From Robinsoniella sp. (GTDB lineage Bacteria; Bacillota; Clostridia; Lachnospirales; Lachnospiraceae), in assembly GCA_023664735.1 (NCBI GenBank), contig JAMPFB010000009.1:1-58178 (forward strand): a DNA stretch of 58,178 bases, in the 5' to 3' direction. Positions 16,710 to 25,712 of the stretch are shown one piece after another (position 1 is the first letter of the stretch; each line of letters opens with the position of its first letter). A program made the translations under genes and the position numbers. The notes under the pieces are model-generated. The model was not told the DNA's origin, ran no database searches, and saw only the letters and a program-made list of their open reading frames with translations.

Positions 16710-17399
16710 TTACCTATCATCGAAATTGTCACGATAAGTTTCCTGCGGGTCAACCAGTATTCCTTCTACATTCGGAGTATCCTTTTTTATACTCAGACCA
16801 TCATTGTTCCTATACCACAAACAGCCATTTCTATCCTTCTCCTTACCTAAACTTGAATTATTTTGCCAATTCATTCCTACATAAGTTGAATCATACACTG
16901 TAGCATTTGCAGTTACATTATCATATATATACATAAGTTCTTCTATATAGCCATGAGTATTTGGACCCTTCACCAGCAACGATTCATAATCAGTAGAATT
17001 TCCAGTGGAATCTGTATAAACAGCTATTTCATAATCTACATTATCAACATAATCATATTCACTTTTTCTTCCATTTTCAATGACATACTGCTTTATTTCT
17101 TCATCCGTCATCTTAGAATAATCACCAAAGGTTGTATCAGCAACACTATCACCATATACCTTTCCATTATCAAATATAAAAATGGCTCTTGGAACAGAAT
17201 CCTTTGCAGGAACACCATCATTATTATATGTACTAAATAAAACCACAAGCTTACCGCTCTTCTTTATTTCACTAAAAGTATATGCCGATTGTTTTTCGGT
17301 CGTATCACTATTACCCTTTTCACTTGCTGAATTTCCGCATCCTGCAAGCAGCATTGCTCCACATAAAACTACACTGATTATTTTCCATAATTTTTTCAT
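16710..17399 (-). CDS. Lipoprotein of unknown function
   Basis: The 229-residue protein starts MKKLWKIISVVLCGAMLLAG with the lipobox cysteine next (CGNSASEKG). The mature part shows a hydrophobic strand KKSGKLVVLFSTY, an EF-hand-like acidic stretch, and no known catalytic motif. AGTGAGG precedes the chosen ATG; a GTG five codons upstream is less well placed. It lies in a same-strand run with the next lipoprotein and an upstream small gene. It is probably surface-exposed cargo of the mobile island; the role is unknown. Confidence 0.55.
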   Translation of the reverse strand: MKKLWKIISVVLCGAMLLAGCGNSASEKGNSDTTEKQSAYTFSEIKKSGKLVVLFSTYNNDGVPAKDSVPRAIFIFDNGKVYGDSVADTTFGDYSKMTDEEIKQYVIENGRKSEYDYVDNVDYEIAVYTDSTGNSTDYESLLVKGPNTHGYIEELMYIYDNVTANATVYDSTYVGMNWQNNSSLGKEKDRNGCLWYRNNDGLSIKKDTPNVEGILVDPQETYRDNFDDR

Positions 17400-17419
17400 T
17401 TTTAATTTCCTCACTTTCT

Positions 17420-17782
17420 TTAATCTTCATATGTGACATAAATGGTAACACCAATTGGTACAGATACTGTGTTAATGCTGATCACCTTAAAGTACGGATT
17501 CGTTCTTTGATGATAATTGATGAAATTCTGCACCTCTCTTTCGGCATCAATAATTGTGCCTGTAAAGTGTTCTACTTTTGTTCTATGTTTTTCTGTCTGA
17601 TAGTTATGAGCTTTGGGATTTAATCTATTTCTCATTTGATAATATCTTTCTGAACAAGTTATATTTGTTCTTTTTCTCATACATTGTTCCTCCCTTCGAT
17701 TCTTTTTATGTTTTTCTTCTGCCTGTTGTCGTACCTGCTCAAAACCACTAGCAACTAAATCACTTAAAAACTTTTCATCCAT
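17420..17782 (-). CDS. Basic, coiled-coil small protein of unknown function
   Basis: The 120-residue protein starts MDEKFLSDLVASGFEQVRQQ with AAAGGAG eight to ten bases upstream. It has a charged helix (AEEKHKKNRREEQCMRKRTN) and a C-terminal part with FTGTIIDAEREVQNFINYHQ and ISINTVSVPIGVTIYVTYED, likely a small alpha/beta domain. The frame is open for about 35 further codons upstream (MSNILSIITEELETRYNQAY), without a good site. It precedes the two lipoprotein genes and may form an operon with them. No family recognised. Confidence 0.4.
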   Translation of the reverse strand: MDEKFLSDLVASGFEQVRQQAEEKHKKNRREEQCMRKRTNITCSERYYQMRNRLNPKAHNYQTEKHRTKVEHFTGTIIDAEREVQNFINYHQRTNPYFKVISINTVSVPIGVTIYVTYED

Positions 17783-17937
17783 ATACAATTTTCTCCTTTC
17801 ACTGTCCTTCTGTTTATTCATACGATAAGCCTGGTTATAACGAGTTTCCAATTCCTCCGTTATTATACTCAATATATTAGACATAATCAAGTTGTAAAGT
17901 ATGATATTTTTATTAAAATTAAAAAGGAGTAATCCCA

Positions 17938-18146
17938 TGATTTCCTACAAACCCTTTTATGAAACACTTTACAAAAAGAACATAACGGAATATGCCCTTA
18001 TATTTAAGCATGGCATTCCTGCAAATACTCTCCATAGAATGAAGCATAATGAAGCTATAACTACAAAGACACTGGATGTCTTATGTACGGTATTGGATTG
18101 TTCAGTATCCGAAATCCTTGAGTATGTGAAACCGGAAGATATTTAG
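17938..18146 (+). CDS. Cro/C1-type small regulator (HTH_26)
   Basis: The 68-residue protein (MISYKPFYETLYKKNITEYA, then GIPANTLHRMKHNEAITTKT, LDVLCTVLDCSVSEILEYV) is a compact XRE-like helix-turn-helix of the HTH_26 type. AAAGGAG precedes the ATG. It is transcribed away from the lipoprotein group and likely controls the divergent promoter. Its last four bases overlap, tail to tail, the end of the next minus-strand gene. A homologous gene lies at 32241-32504. Confidence 0.75.
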
Positions 18147-18343
18147 CAAAATTTACTCTCAAAGAACCTGACAATATCTTCTTCCTCTGTATCAAGATAT
18201 TCTTCTGTCCATTTTCGTATCAGGTCAGCCATTTTTTCATTTGATATATAGGGCAGCGGTTCCAAGGTTTCTTTTATGCCATACATCCTTGCTAGAAGGA
18301 TTGCTGTTTTCAGTTTTTCATGTTCTATATTATTTACCCGCAC
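18143..18343 (-). CDS. Small unknown protein, GTG start
   Basis: The 66-residue protein begins at GTG (VRVNNIEHEKLKTAILLARM) with GGAGG well spaced upstream; longer frames lack a site. It is helical and acidic at the C-terminus (WTEEYLDTEEEDIVRFFESK). No family recognised. It overlaps the convergent HTH gene by four bases. It may belong with mobile-element accessory genes. Confidence 0.45.
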   Translation of the reverse strand: MRVNNIEHEKLKTAILLARMYGIKETLEPLPYISNEKMADLIRKWTEEYLDTEEEDIVRFFESKFC

Positions 18344-18497
18344 TGTAATTCCTCCTGCATGATATATTTTTCCACCTGCCTCGGCTCTGCCCCACGCTGA
18401 AACAGCCACGCATCATTTAAGGGCACTTAAATTTTAGCATAAGAAAAAGACATACAGAACCACTCCCGTATGTCCTAATCAATATTATTTCTTTGAA

Positions 18498-19292
18498 CTA
18501 CTCTCTAACCTCTCGAAATTTTATTGCATTTCGATTTGCCAAATCTATAGTAAATGGTCTGTATTTAAAATTCAGGCGACCTATCATTACTATATTATAA
18601 ATAGACTGCTTGTCGATTTTATCTTCTGTTACACCTCTATATATATTAGTTCTGTGTTTCCATTCTCCTTGCTTATTATGTGTAAAAATTTCTAGAAGAT
18701 AAAATGTATATTTCTCTCCAGTATCCTTATTAATCTTAGTTTTTTCACAAATATCAAGTTTTACTTTTCCGTAAAATACAGAAAAATCTTCTCCATCTGA
18801 CTTATCAATATAAGCATTAAGACTTTTACGCCTTAACGCTCTTAATACATTAGTATTTTCTCTTCTTTCAACTATTATCATAAGATTTTGGGTGACCGAA
18901 TCCCTATCATTGTTATTTATGGCTTTCATATCATCAGTTTTTTGTTGTCTACATAACATATTCAACATGCTATTTAATTTATCCTGAATTTCATTATATG
19001 TTAAAGAATCTACATATTCCTTAACCTTTTTAGTTGACGCATACTCATAATTATACGAACAACTATCATTATGTTTAGATGATGGCATTCTTCTAAGATG
19101 AGCCCTTTTCTTTGTTGTTTTATGAATAAACGATAGCATTGCTTCTCTACATTCAGGACAAAACATATTCCCATCATATTTTCCAACATCCCCATCATTC
19201 CTGATTACATAATCCTCTACAACATCAATATCACAGATTTTATCTTGCTGTAGATAATAAAATTCTTCAAAGCTCTTTGGTTTATCAGCCAT
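18498..19292 (-). CDS. Zinc-finger protein of candidate defence operon
   Basis: The 264-residue protein starts MADKPKSFEEFYYLQQDKIC after TAGGAGG. Near the N-terminus it has a likely zinc site, CPEC at 45-48 with H74 and C78 (HNDSCSY), similar to the zinc finger at the start of CoiA-like proteins. The rest (residues 95-264) is mixed alpha/beta with FYLLEIFTHNKQGEWKHRTN and FKYRPFTIDLANRNAIKFRE. No nuclease motif is certain. It is the last gene of a four-gene minus-strand operon (metallo-beta-lactamase, unknown, membrane protein, this). It could recognise nucleic acid in a defence role; that is inference. Confidence 0.5.
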   Translation of the reverse strand: MADKPKSFEEFYYLQQDKICDIDVVEDYVIRNDGDVGKYDGNMFCPECREAMLSFIHKTTKKRAHLRRMPSSKHNDSCSYNYEYASTKKVKEYVDSLTYNEIQDKLNSMLNMLCRQQKTDDMKAINNNDRDSVTQNLMIIVERRENTNVLRALRRKSLNAYIDKSDGEDFSVFYGKVKLDICEKTKINKDTGEKYTFYLLEIFTHNKQGEWKHRTNIYRGVTEDKIDKQSIYNIVMIGRLNFKYRPFTIDLANRNAIKFREVRE

Positions 19293-19351
19293 AAATAATC
19301 CTCCTAAATCAAAATAATTCACAGATGCCTCTATAAAACAATTTGTCTTTT

Positions 19352-19858
19352 TTAAGATGTTTCCGTCTTTTGAGTGTTTATTGCTTCCACACGCTTTTTC
19401 ACAAAATCAGTCTGCTTTCTATACGCAAACAAAAATAATACAATCAGAAATACTATTGCACAACATTTCCAGCACTTCTCAATCCAATTTACATTTACAA
19501 TCAAAATTCTCATTAATTTCACAATAGGCAAAAGTAAAAAACACGTTAATACCGAACGAAAATAATTGTTGGCATCTGACAATATATCAAGTTTGGAATC
19601 TATTTTTACCGCCTTCAAGTAATCAGAATACGGTGCTTCTCTTATAAATTTTATTTTCTTAAGTATTGGCACAACTATCAATGAACCAATTCTATTAATA
19701 ACAAGCCCCATAAAATAATACACAAGTATCTCTTCACCAATATTTTGTGTTGGCAATACTAATTCAAGTAAATACCTTAACATAATCCCCAAAAATGCTC
19801 CTGGCAGCAAATTTGTCATTATTTGGTATGAATCTAATTTCTCAATAATGTTACTCAT
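19352..19858 (-). CDS. Four-helix membrane protein of candidate defence operon
   Basis: The 168-residue protein has four probable membrane segments: about 18-38 (LPGAFLGIMLRYLLELVLP), 45-65 (LVYYFMGLVINRIGSLIVV), 102-122 (VLTCFLLLPIVKLMRILIVN) and 130-147 (CAIVFLIVLFLFAY). A cytosolic amphipathic stretch lies between the two pairs and a charged tail at the end. It lies 11 bp downstream of the preceding gene; GGGAGG precedes the ATG. Small multi-pass proteins beside sensor proteins often act as membrane-disrupting effectors in abortive infection; that reading is by analogy only. Confidence 0.5.
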   Translation of the reverse strand: MSNIIEKLDSYQIMTNLLPGAFLGIMLRYLLELVLPTQNIGEEILVYYFMGLVINRIGSLIVVPILKKIKFIREAPYSDYLKAVKIDSKLDILSDANNYFRSVLTCFLLLPIVKLMRILIVNVNWIEKCWKCCAIVFLIVLFLFAYRKQTDFVKKRVEAINTQKTETS

Positions 19859-19869
19859 AAAATACCTCC

Positions 19870-20406
19870 CTAATCTCCCAACAAACTGATTGGTGACACT
19901 TTAACAAACGCCTCACGTACAGCAGTCATAAAACCATTATGTCTTTTCGAAAACAACTGCCGCTCTGATAAAGATGTATGAAAGCCAAATTGCCCCAAAT
20001 TACTTAATGTTGTACACTGACGCAACATACATCCACTTTCTACCGATACTTCCTGCTTAGCAAACCATAACTCAACACCTCTGTTAAATCTCATCATATC
20101 TCTCAATATGTTTTTATCAAGCGACTTCTCCCATATACAACTATTGGCAATAACAAAGTCACCACTTGCCACCTCCCTCAGGGAGCAAATTATCTCTACT
20201 TCTCCTATATGTGCTGTTATAAAAGTACCGTTAATTCCGTCGTTGGAAGTGCAATACAAAAACTTCTTAGAATTGTATCCTTTTATCTGCATTACTTTCC
20301 AAGCTGTTACTTCTACCTTTGTTACATTCCGAATGTAATTACGACGTGCTTCTAATTGACTATTGTCAACAACAATATCCTTACCAGTACTTATAATCCA
20401 TCTCAC
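19870..20406 (-). CDS. Unknown protein coupled to MBL hydrolase
   Basis: The 178-residue protein starts at GTG within the last 26 bases of the metallo-beta-lactamase gene, so the two are translationally coupled and probably work together. It is beta-rich in the first half (VTKVEVTAWKVMQIKGYNSK, GTFITAHIGEVEIICSLREV) and helical later (NILRDMMRFNRGVELWFAKQ). It has no recognised motif. In other MBL-containing conflict systems the second protein partners the hydrolase; here it may be the sensor or middle subunit. Confidence 0.45.
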   Translation of the reverse strand: MRWIISTGKDIVVDNSQLEARRNYIRNVTKVEVTAWKVMQIKGYNSKKFLYCTSNDGINGTFITAHIGEVEIICSLREVASGDFVIANSCIWEKSLDKNILRDMMRFNRGVELWFAKQEVSVESGCMLRQCTTLSNLGQFGFHTSLSERQLFSKRHNGFMTAVREAFVKVSPISLLGD

Positions 20407-21316
20407 CCAACTTCACCCCTTGTGGTTTACTAATTGATATATTTCCATATTCGCCATTAGGAATATTAACTATTCCACTCCTAGTATTTAATGCTGGTGT
20501 ATAGTACTCCTCCTTCATAAACTCTATCAATTTATCCGAACCTCCACTCGTTGCTCCAGAACCTGTATTATCGGACACAAGGTAAGTCTTACTATATGAA
20601 TCTTTTAATTTTTCAAATATTTTTTGAGCATCATCCAACTGTCCGTGATGTGGTAATTGAATAATCCCATAACTATCCAGACTATGCAAATAGGAGGGTG
20701 ATGCATCTCCACAAAGCAATATAGTCTGTTCTCCCTCCAGTTCACACTTCAACTGAACACTAGCTGCATTCATTACTGTTTCACCTTCAATTTTTGTATT
20801 GTTACCATCTTCTATTGCTTGTGCTATAACCTCAACAAATTCATCTTCTAATGGTCCTGCAATAATTCCCATCGATACTTTGGTATTAACAGCAGCATCC
20901 TTTACAGTAAAATCTAATTCTTCAGCTTTCTCCACAATACTCTTTATTTTATCAAAGGTGTTAAGAATACGTTCTTTAGTTGCTGGCAACGTTCTTCTTT
21001 CATCATCAAGTACATCAAGTACTTTTTTAGCACTTTTTAAATATAATGATGTGTACACAGTAACAGTATACTGCTCATTGTACATATACTCTAACAATTC
21101 AATAATTCCATTGGTATGGTCACCATCATTATGTGAAACAACAATATGTATCTGTGAAATCGTTGAATTAGATTTCAAAAAATTTTCAACTTCTTGTGCA
21201 TGTCGAGCATGCCCACAATCATAAACAACCAATGAATTGTTATCATATAACAATATACAATCACCATATCTTGTTTCTTTGTCGCCATCATAATGGCTTA
21301 ATGCTTTTAATTTCAT
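20381..21316 (-). CDS. ComEC-like metallo-beta-lactamase-fold hydrolase
   Basis: The 311-residue soluble protein has the MBL signature SHNDGDHTNG (H62, D64, D66, H67), preceded by YDCGHARHA, then LLCGDAS (203-206) and QLPHHG (H223-H224), as in the C-terminal hydrolase domain of ComEC and related nucleases. It begins MKLKALSHYDGDKETRYGDC, with TTGGAGG upstream. There are no membrane segments. Freestanding ComEC-like hydrolases occur in several uncharacterised defence operons and are thought to cleave nucleic acids or phosphoesters. It is the first gene of the operon, divergent from an XRE regulator. Confidence 0.75.
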   Translation of the reverse strand: MKLKALSHYDGDKETRYGDCILLYDNNSLVVYDCGHARHAQEVENFLKSNSTISQIHIVVSHNDGDHTNGIIELLEYMYNEQYTVTVYTSLYLKSAKKVLDVLDDERRTLPATKERILNTFDKIKSIVEKAEELDFTVKDAAVNTKVSMGIIAGPLEDEFVEVIAQAIEDGNNTKIEGETVMNAASVQLKCELEGEQTILLCGDASPSYLHSLDSYGIIQLPHHGQLDDAQKIFEKLKDSYSKTYLVSDNTGSGATSGGSDKLIEFMKEEYYTPALNTRSGIVNIPNGEYGNISISKPQGVKLGEMDYKYW

Positions 21317-21790
21317 AAATAATACCTCCAATTTTCTGTTTTCGAGTTGCACACACAGAAAACTTATCCTTAAATATTCTATGTATGCATACCAATTAAT
21401 AAGTTACGATTAATGGGAGTAGTTTAGGATTCCAGAACTAACGTTCCGTATTTACAAGATTGAAGATATGTTTTATAGTATATAAGGTGTTAATTGAGTA
21501 TAGTTTCAATCTTGTCTCTATACAAACTACATATCGAAAGATACTTGCCAAAGTATCTATTCATAAAGCCTCTGTTCGCCAAAACATGGGCTTTATTTTT
21601 TCCCATTGTAAAAAGCTTTATTTGATTATTAAAACAATCCCTATGCTCTTTTACAAGTACTACTATATCAAATGCAATCCGTCTTGTCAATAATTATTTA
21701 ATAATTATTATCAAACACCCAAAAATTATTATATTGATTTTATGATAAATTTATGATAATATTGTAGATATTTAAGGAGGTATTAGAGCT
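21317..21790. promoter_or_regulatory. Divergent control region of the candidate defence cassette
   Basis: This 474-bp gap separates the MBL operon (minus) from the XRE gene (plus). It holds a terminator-like hairpin at 21563-21596, the inverted repeat AATAATTATT/AATAATTATT (about 21690-21710), and the direct repeat TTATGATAA twice at about 21740-21760 overlapping the likely -10 of the XRE gene. These repeats are plausible XRE operators. Confidence 0.45.
21563..21601 (+). terminator. Hairpin terminator inside the divergent region
   Basis: ATAAAGCC pairs with GGCTTTAT across an 18-nt loop and is followed by TTTTT on the plus strand. It implies a short transcript arriving from the left (about 21400 onward), with no reading frame seen there; a small RNA is possible. 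Confidence 0.45.
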
Positions 21791-22819
21791 ATGCCTAGCT
21801 TTGAATTAACCGAGAATTTACGCCAAACTATACGAGATTTAAGAAAAAAGAAGAAAAAACGTGGAGATGAATTATCCAAAGAATTGGGGAAAGGAGCATC
21901 TTACATTTCCCAAATAGAAAATGGCAAAATAAAAGAAATTGATTTTGATTTATTATCTGAAATATTTCATAAAATCACTGATTTACCCGAGAATGAATAT
22001 AATAATTTTCTAAATAAGTTATTAGATGATGCTGTTTCACATATGACTAAAGATGAATTACTACACGAGAAATGGATGCATCAATTTAATCACGAACTCA
22101 GAATGTTTCCAATCACCGACTCTATTATATCCTTTATTATTTCTTCATTAATTTCCTTGGGATATTCTTCTCAAGAATTTATTGATATTGTAAATGAAAA
22201 CCGTTCGTTAGAAGGTATAGAAATAACTGAACCAAATAAGCTTAATATTGAAGTTATTGACAGAGGAAATGGTAATTTTGGAATTATTAGTTCCATTCGT
22301 TTCGAATTGCCCATTGATTTTTTAGACAAAATTATCTCCAAACAAACCCAAACCATTAACTATATAAATATGGAAGGTATAATATTTAATCTTTTTCTTT
22401 TACTAAATGGAAATAATATTGAAGATGCTCATGCACAAACCGATAAGGTACTATATGACAATCATTTTTTTACAATCGAGGAAAGAAATAATCTTATACG
22501 TGCTAAAGTTGAAGAAAAAGTCAAAAATAACGAAAATTTTACTTTCTATGATGTACAACCTACTGATTATGACAAAGAATACACAAAACTAATAGAAGAT
22601 ATTGAAGATGGTCTAGGATATTTGCGTGACAAGGACATTGTATATACTTGCAAACGGTTAAAACAGTTATCTATAAACATGCATGACGATCTAGGTTTTA
22701 CAATTGCCATTATGTCTGCTCCTCTGTCCAAAATAGCAGATGAAAAAAAACATGATTTTTGGAACAAATATTTAGAGCTAATTAAATCTTTTTTGCCACA
22801 AGAAAATGGTGAAGAGTAA
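21791..22819 (+). CDS. XRE-family regulator with large C-terminal domain
   Basis: The 342-residue protein has an N-terminal helix-turn-helix (about 8-60: LRQTIRDLRKKKKKRGDELS, GASYISQIENGKI) and a long helical C-terminal part of 270 residues with no recognised fold. AAGGAGG precedes the ATG. It is divergent from the MBL operon and probably represses it until a signal is sensed by the C-terminal region. Strongly AT-rich codon use matches the operon and differs from guaA, indicating that the five genes were acquired together. Confidence 0.7.
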   Translation: MPSFELTENLRQTIRDLRKKKKKRGDELSKELGKGASYISQIENGKIKEIDFDLLSEIFHKITDLPENEYNNFLNKLLDDAVSHMTKDELLHEKWMHQFNHELRMFPITDSIISFIISSLISLGYSSQEFIDIVNENRSLEGIEITEPNKLNIEVIDRGNGNFGIISSIRFELPIDFLDKIISKQTQTINYINMEGIIFNLFLLLNGNNIEDAHAQTDKVLYDNHFFTIEERNNLIRAKVEEKVKNNENFTFYDVQPTDYDKEYTKLIEDIEDGLGYLRDKDIVYTCKRLKQLSINMHDDLGFTIAIMSAPLSKIADEKKHDFWNKYLELIKSFLPQENGEE

Positions 22820-23045
22820 ATTAAATGCTATAGTAATTAATTACCACAGTATATTTCTTCTTATATATAAACTTCATTTTTTGTTATGTCATATTTTAAA
22901 AATAATTTAACAAAAGTTAACATAATGAGTGCCGTGAGTCCTTTCTCATACATTCTACGCCCTATTTTCACTTAACTTCATATCCATCCAAAGAGAAAAA
23001 GGCACACAAAACCACTTCTGTATGCCTTCCGCAACCTTATAAAAC

Positions 23046-23062
23046 AGAACCAGAATAGAACC
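23046..23062 (+). repeat. Two AGAACC repeats at 11-bp spacing
   Basis: AGAACC at 23046-23051 and 23057-23062, in the context AAAACAGAACCAGAATAGA, matches the array near 7694 at 22 of 26 bases. It lies about 60 bp from the end of guaA and may mark the right end of the accessory island. Confidence 0.5.
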
Positions 23063-23083
23063 ACAGCCCTATCCCAGCTCTGC

Positions 23084-23109
23084 AAACCCTTATAAACACT
23101 GGGTTTTTT
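23084..23109 (+). terminator. Weak terminator between the island and guaA
   Basis: AAACCC and GGGTTT pair across an 11-nt loop, followed by T residues on the plus strand. The stem is only six base pairs. Confidence 0.4.
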
Positions 23110-23121
23110 AATGCTCATCCG

Positions 23122-24663
23122 TTACTCGAGCTCAATCGTAGCCGGCGGTTTCCCCGTACAATCATACAACACCCGGTTAACCCCCTTCACCTCATTCACA
23201 ATCCTACTGGTTACCTTCCCCAGCACCTCCCATGGAAGCTCTGCGCTTTCCGCTGTCATGAAGTCACTGGTTGTAACTGCACGAAGGGCAACTGCATAAT
23301 CATAAGTTCTCTCATCGCCCATACATCCCACAGAGCGCATATTTGTCAGCGCTGCAAAGTACTGGCCGATTTTCTTATCAAGTCCTGCCTTTGCAATCTC
23401 CTCCCGGTAAATGGCATCGGCGTCCTGCACGATTCTTATCTTTTCTGCAGTAACCTCTCCGATGATACGAATAGCAAGTCCGGGGCCCGGGAACGGCTGC
23501 CTGAATACCAGATGCTCCGGTATGCCAAGCTCAAGCCCTGCCTTACGCACCTCATCCTTAAAAAGAAGGCGGAGAGGCTCAATGATTTCCTTGAAATCCA
23601 CACAATCCGGCAGACCGCCTACATTGTGGTGGGACTTGATTACTGCACTTTTTCCAAGTCCGCTTTCAATAACATCCGGATAGATGGTTCCTTGTACAAG
23701 GAAGTCCACTGCTCCGATTTTCTTTGCTTCCTCTTCAAACACACGGATAAATTCCTCGCCGATAATCTTCCGCTTTGTTTCCGGTTCTTCTACACCAGCT
23801 AACTTTTCATAAAATCTCTGCTGTACATTTACACGGATAAAGTTTAAATCATAAGCGCCCTCCGGTCCAAATACCGCTTCTACCTCATCCCCTTCATTTT
23901 TACGAAGCAGACCATGGTCAACAAACACACAGGTAAGCTGTTTTCCCACTGCTTTTGCCAGAAGCACTGCTGCCACAGAAGAATCCACACCGCCAGATAA
24001 AGCACAAAGCACCTTTCCATCTCCAACCTTTTCCCGGATAGCCTGAATGGTAGTTTCCACAAAGGAATCCATTTTCCAATCCCCCTGACAATGGCACACT
24101 TCAAACAAGAAATTGGAAAGCATTTTCGTTCCTTCTTTTGTATGTACCACCTCCGGGTGAAATTGTACGCAATACAAACCTTTTTCTACATTTTCTGCGG
24201 CTGCTACCGGACATACCTCTGTATGTGCCTTAATCACAAATCCCGGTGCTGGTTTTGAAATATAATCCGTATGGCTCATCCAGCAAATGGTCTTCTCAGA
24301 AATACCGCCAAACATTTTTCCACTTGTATCCACACTTACTTCCGTTTTTCCATATTCACGCACAGGGGCTGTGGAAACCTCTCCTCCAAGTGTATGCATC
24401 ATCAACTGGGCGCCATAGCAGATTCCCAGCACAGGTATGCCCAGTTCAAATATTTCTTTCGGGCACTTGGGAGCCTCTTCGCCATATACACTGCTCGGTC
24501 CTCCTGTAAAAATAATTCCTTTTGGATTCATTTCCTTAATTTTATCCATACTCATATTATAAGGATGAACCTCACAATATACATTACATTCCCTTACCCT
24601 TCTGGCAATCAACTGATTATATTGTCCGCCAAAATCCAGTACGACAACCATCTCCTGTTTCAT
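23122..24663 (-). CDS. guaA: GMP synthase (glutamine-hydrolysing)
   Basis: The 513-residue enzyme converts XMP, ATP and glutamine to GMP in the last step of guanine nucleotide synthesis. The N-terminal class I glutamine amidotransferase has the nucleophile in GICYGAQ (C82) and the partner VQFHPEV. The ATP pyrophosphatase domain has [11 protein letters not shown]. The C-terminal dimerisation domain includes [13 protein letters not shown] and ends PPATIELE. Length and all key residues are normal. AGGAGG precedes the ATG, and a near-consensus promoter lies about 150 bp upstream. The 3' end of guaA is a known integration site for genomic islands, and the accessory island here ends just beyond the stop. 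Confidence 0.97.
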   Translation of the reverse strand: MKQEMVVVLDFGGQYNQLIARRVRECNVYCEVHPYNMSMDKIKEMNPKGIIFTGGPSSVYGEEAPKCPKEIFELGIPVLGICYGAQLMMHTLGGEVSTAPVREYGKTEVSVDTSGKMFGGISEKTICWMSHTDYISKPAPGFVIKAHTEVCPVAAAENVEKGLYCVQFHPEVVHTKEGTKMLSNFLFEVCHCQGDWKMDSFVETTIQAIREKVGDGKVLCALSGGVDSSVAAVLLAKAVGKQLTCVFVDHGLLRKNEGDEVEAVFGPEGAYDLNFIRVNVQQRFYEKLAGVEEPETKRKIIGEEFIRVFEEEAKKIGAVDFLVQGTIYPDVIESGLGKSAVIKSHHNVGGLPDCVDFKEIIEPLRLLFKDEVRKAGLELGIPEHLVFRQPFPGPGLAIRIIGEVTAEKIRIVQDADAIYREEIAKAGLDKKIGQYFAALTNMRSVGCMGDERTYDYAVALRAVTTSDFMTAESAELPWEVLGKVTSRIVNEVKGVNRVLYDCTGKPPATIELE

Positions 24664-24818
24664 AGCTTCCTCCTATTATCTGATTTTTGTTTTTTACAGG
24701 CATATTGTTCTGCAAGCTTCAATCTGCAGGATTATGAACCTATCGACTCATATATGTTCTATATTTCTACATATTCTTATGGGCACTCACAAATTTCTGC
24801 CCTTTTCTTCTGCCCTTC

Positions 24819-24847
24819 ATTATAAAGTATGGCATATGCCTTGTCAA
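24819..24847 (-). promoter_or_regulatory. Consensus promoter of guaA with long 5' leader
   Basis: On the minus strand, TTGACA (24842-24847) and TATAAT (24819-24824) are separated by exactly 17 bp, both perfect. The start would fall near 24812, leaving an untranslated leader of about 148 nt with a GGGCA...TGCCC stem. No known purine riboswitch consensus is visible. Confidence 0.75.
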
Positions 24848-24942
24848 AACAATTTCTCTCTTATAGGTTTCGTTTATAGTTGTTCTGGCTATTCTATGCC
24901 CTGACGGCTCCACGTCCCTCTACAAATCCCCTCTTTATTTTC

Positions 24943-25611
24943 CTAAGAATTTTCCCCCTGCCCAGCGCCTGCTCCATTCACATCAACCTTAGGACAAAGC
25001 TGCTCCAGCGGGCATTTTTCACAATATGCCTTTCTGGACGTACAAATTGCCCTGCCATGGTAAATCAACTGAAAATTAATCCGAATCCAATGTTCCTTAG
25101 GCAATACCTTTTGAAGCTCTTTTTCCACCTGAAGAGGATTCTTCCCCTTTGCCCATCCCAGCCGCTTAGCAATGCGGAATACATGAGTATCTACCGTAAT
25201 CCCCGGAATTTCATGGGCATCTGCCAAAAACAGATTTGCAGTTTTCCTTCCCACGCCTGCCAAAGTAAGTAACTTTTCCATGGTATCCGGCACCTGTCCG
25301 TTATATTGTTCTATAATCTGCTGACAGCAAAGCTTACTATTTTTCGCTTTATTTTTATACAAGCCAATCGAACGGATATAGCTTTCAATTTCTTCAACCG
25401 GCGCTTCTGCCATGTCCTGTACATGCACATACCTTTGGAACAATGCCGGAAGTGCCTGATCCACCTGCTTGTCCGTACTTTGGGCGCTTAGCATAATGGC
25501 AATCAAAAGCTGCCAGTCCTGTTGATGGTAAAAGCCTTCCTTTGTAATTCCATAAATTTCGTCTAGTTTCCTTAACACTTCCTGCAGGTTGCTCTTTTGT
25601 AACTGGCTCAA
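24943..25611 (-). CDS. nth: Endonuclease III (DNA glycosylase/AP lyase)
   Basis: The 222-residue enzyme removes oxidised pyrimidines and nicks the abasic site in base-excision repair. It has the helix-hairpin-helix LAGVGRKTANLFLA with catalytic Lys123, catalytic Asp141 in GITVDTHVFR, and a [4Fe-4S] cluster motif C190-x6-C197-x2-C200-x5-C206. The start is a TTG after AAAGGACGG; no better start exists in the frame. It sits between guaA and a MATE exporter on the same strand but with gaps, so it is probably transcribed separately. Confidence 0.95.
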   Translation of the reverse strand: MSQLQKSNLQEVLRKLDEIYGITKEGFYHQQDWQLLIAIMLSAQSTDKQVDQALPALFQRYVHVQDMAEAPVEEIESYIRSIGLYKNKAKNSKLCCQQIIEQYNGQVPDTMEKLLTLAGVGRKTANLFLADAHEIPGITVDTHVFRIAKRLGWAKGKNPLQVEKELQKVLPKEHWIRINFQLIYHGRAICTSRKAYCEKCPLEQLCPKVDVNGAGAGQGENS

Positions 25612-25712
25612 TTTTATCCGTCCTTTCTTTTGTTTTTCTTTTTCAATTCTCTTATTTTGCTTTCTTTTCTTCTTTCAAAAGACATTGTCCCCGTTACTCA
25701 AAACCAATTAGT

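Noticed and set aside
23100-23160. Direct repeat of the guaA 3' end at the far edge of the island as classical attL/attR
   Set aside because: I could not find a second copy of the guaA terminal sequence near 7.7 kb; only the AGAACC arrays correspond.
24664-24812. Purine riboswitch upstream of guaA
   Set aside because: The conserved loop and junction sequences of the purine riboswitch are absent; only a simple stem is seen.
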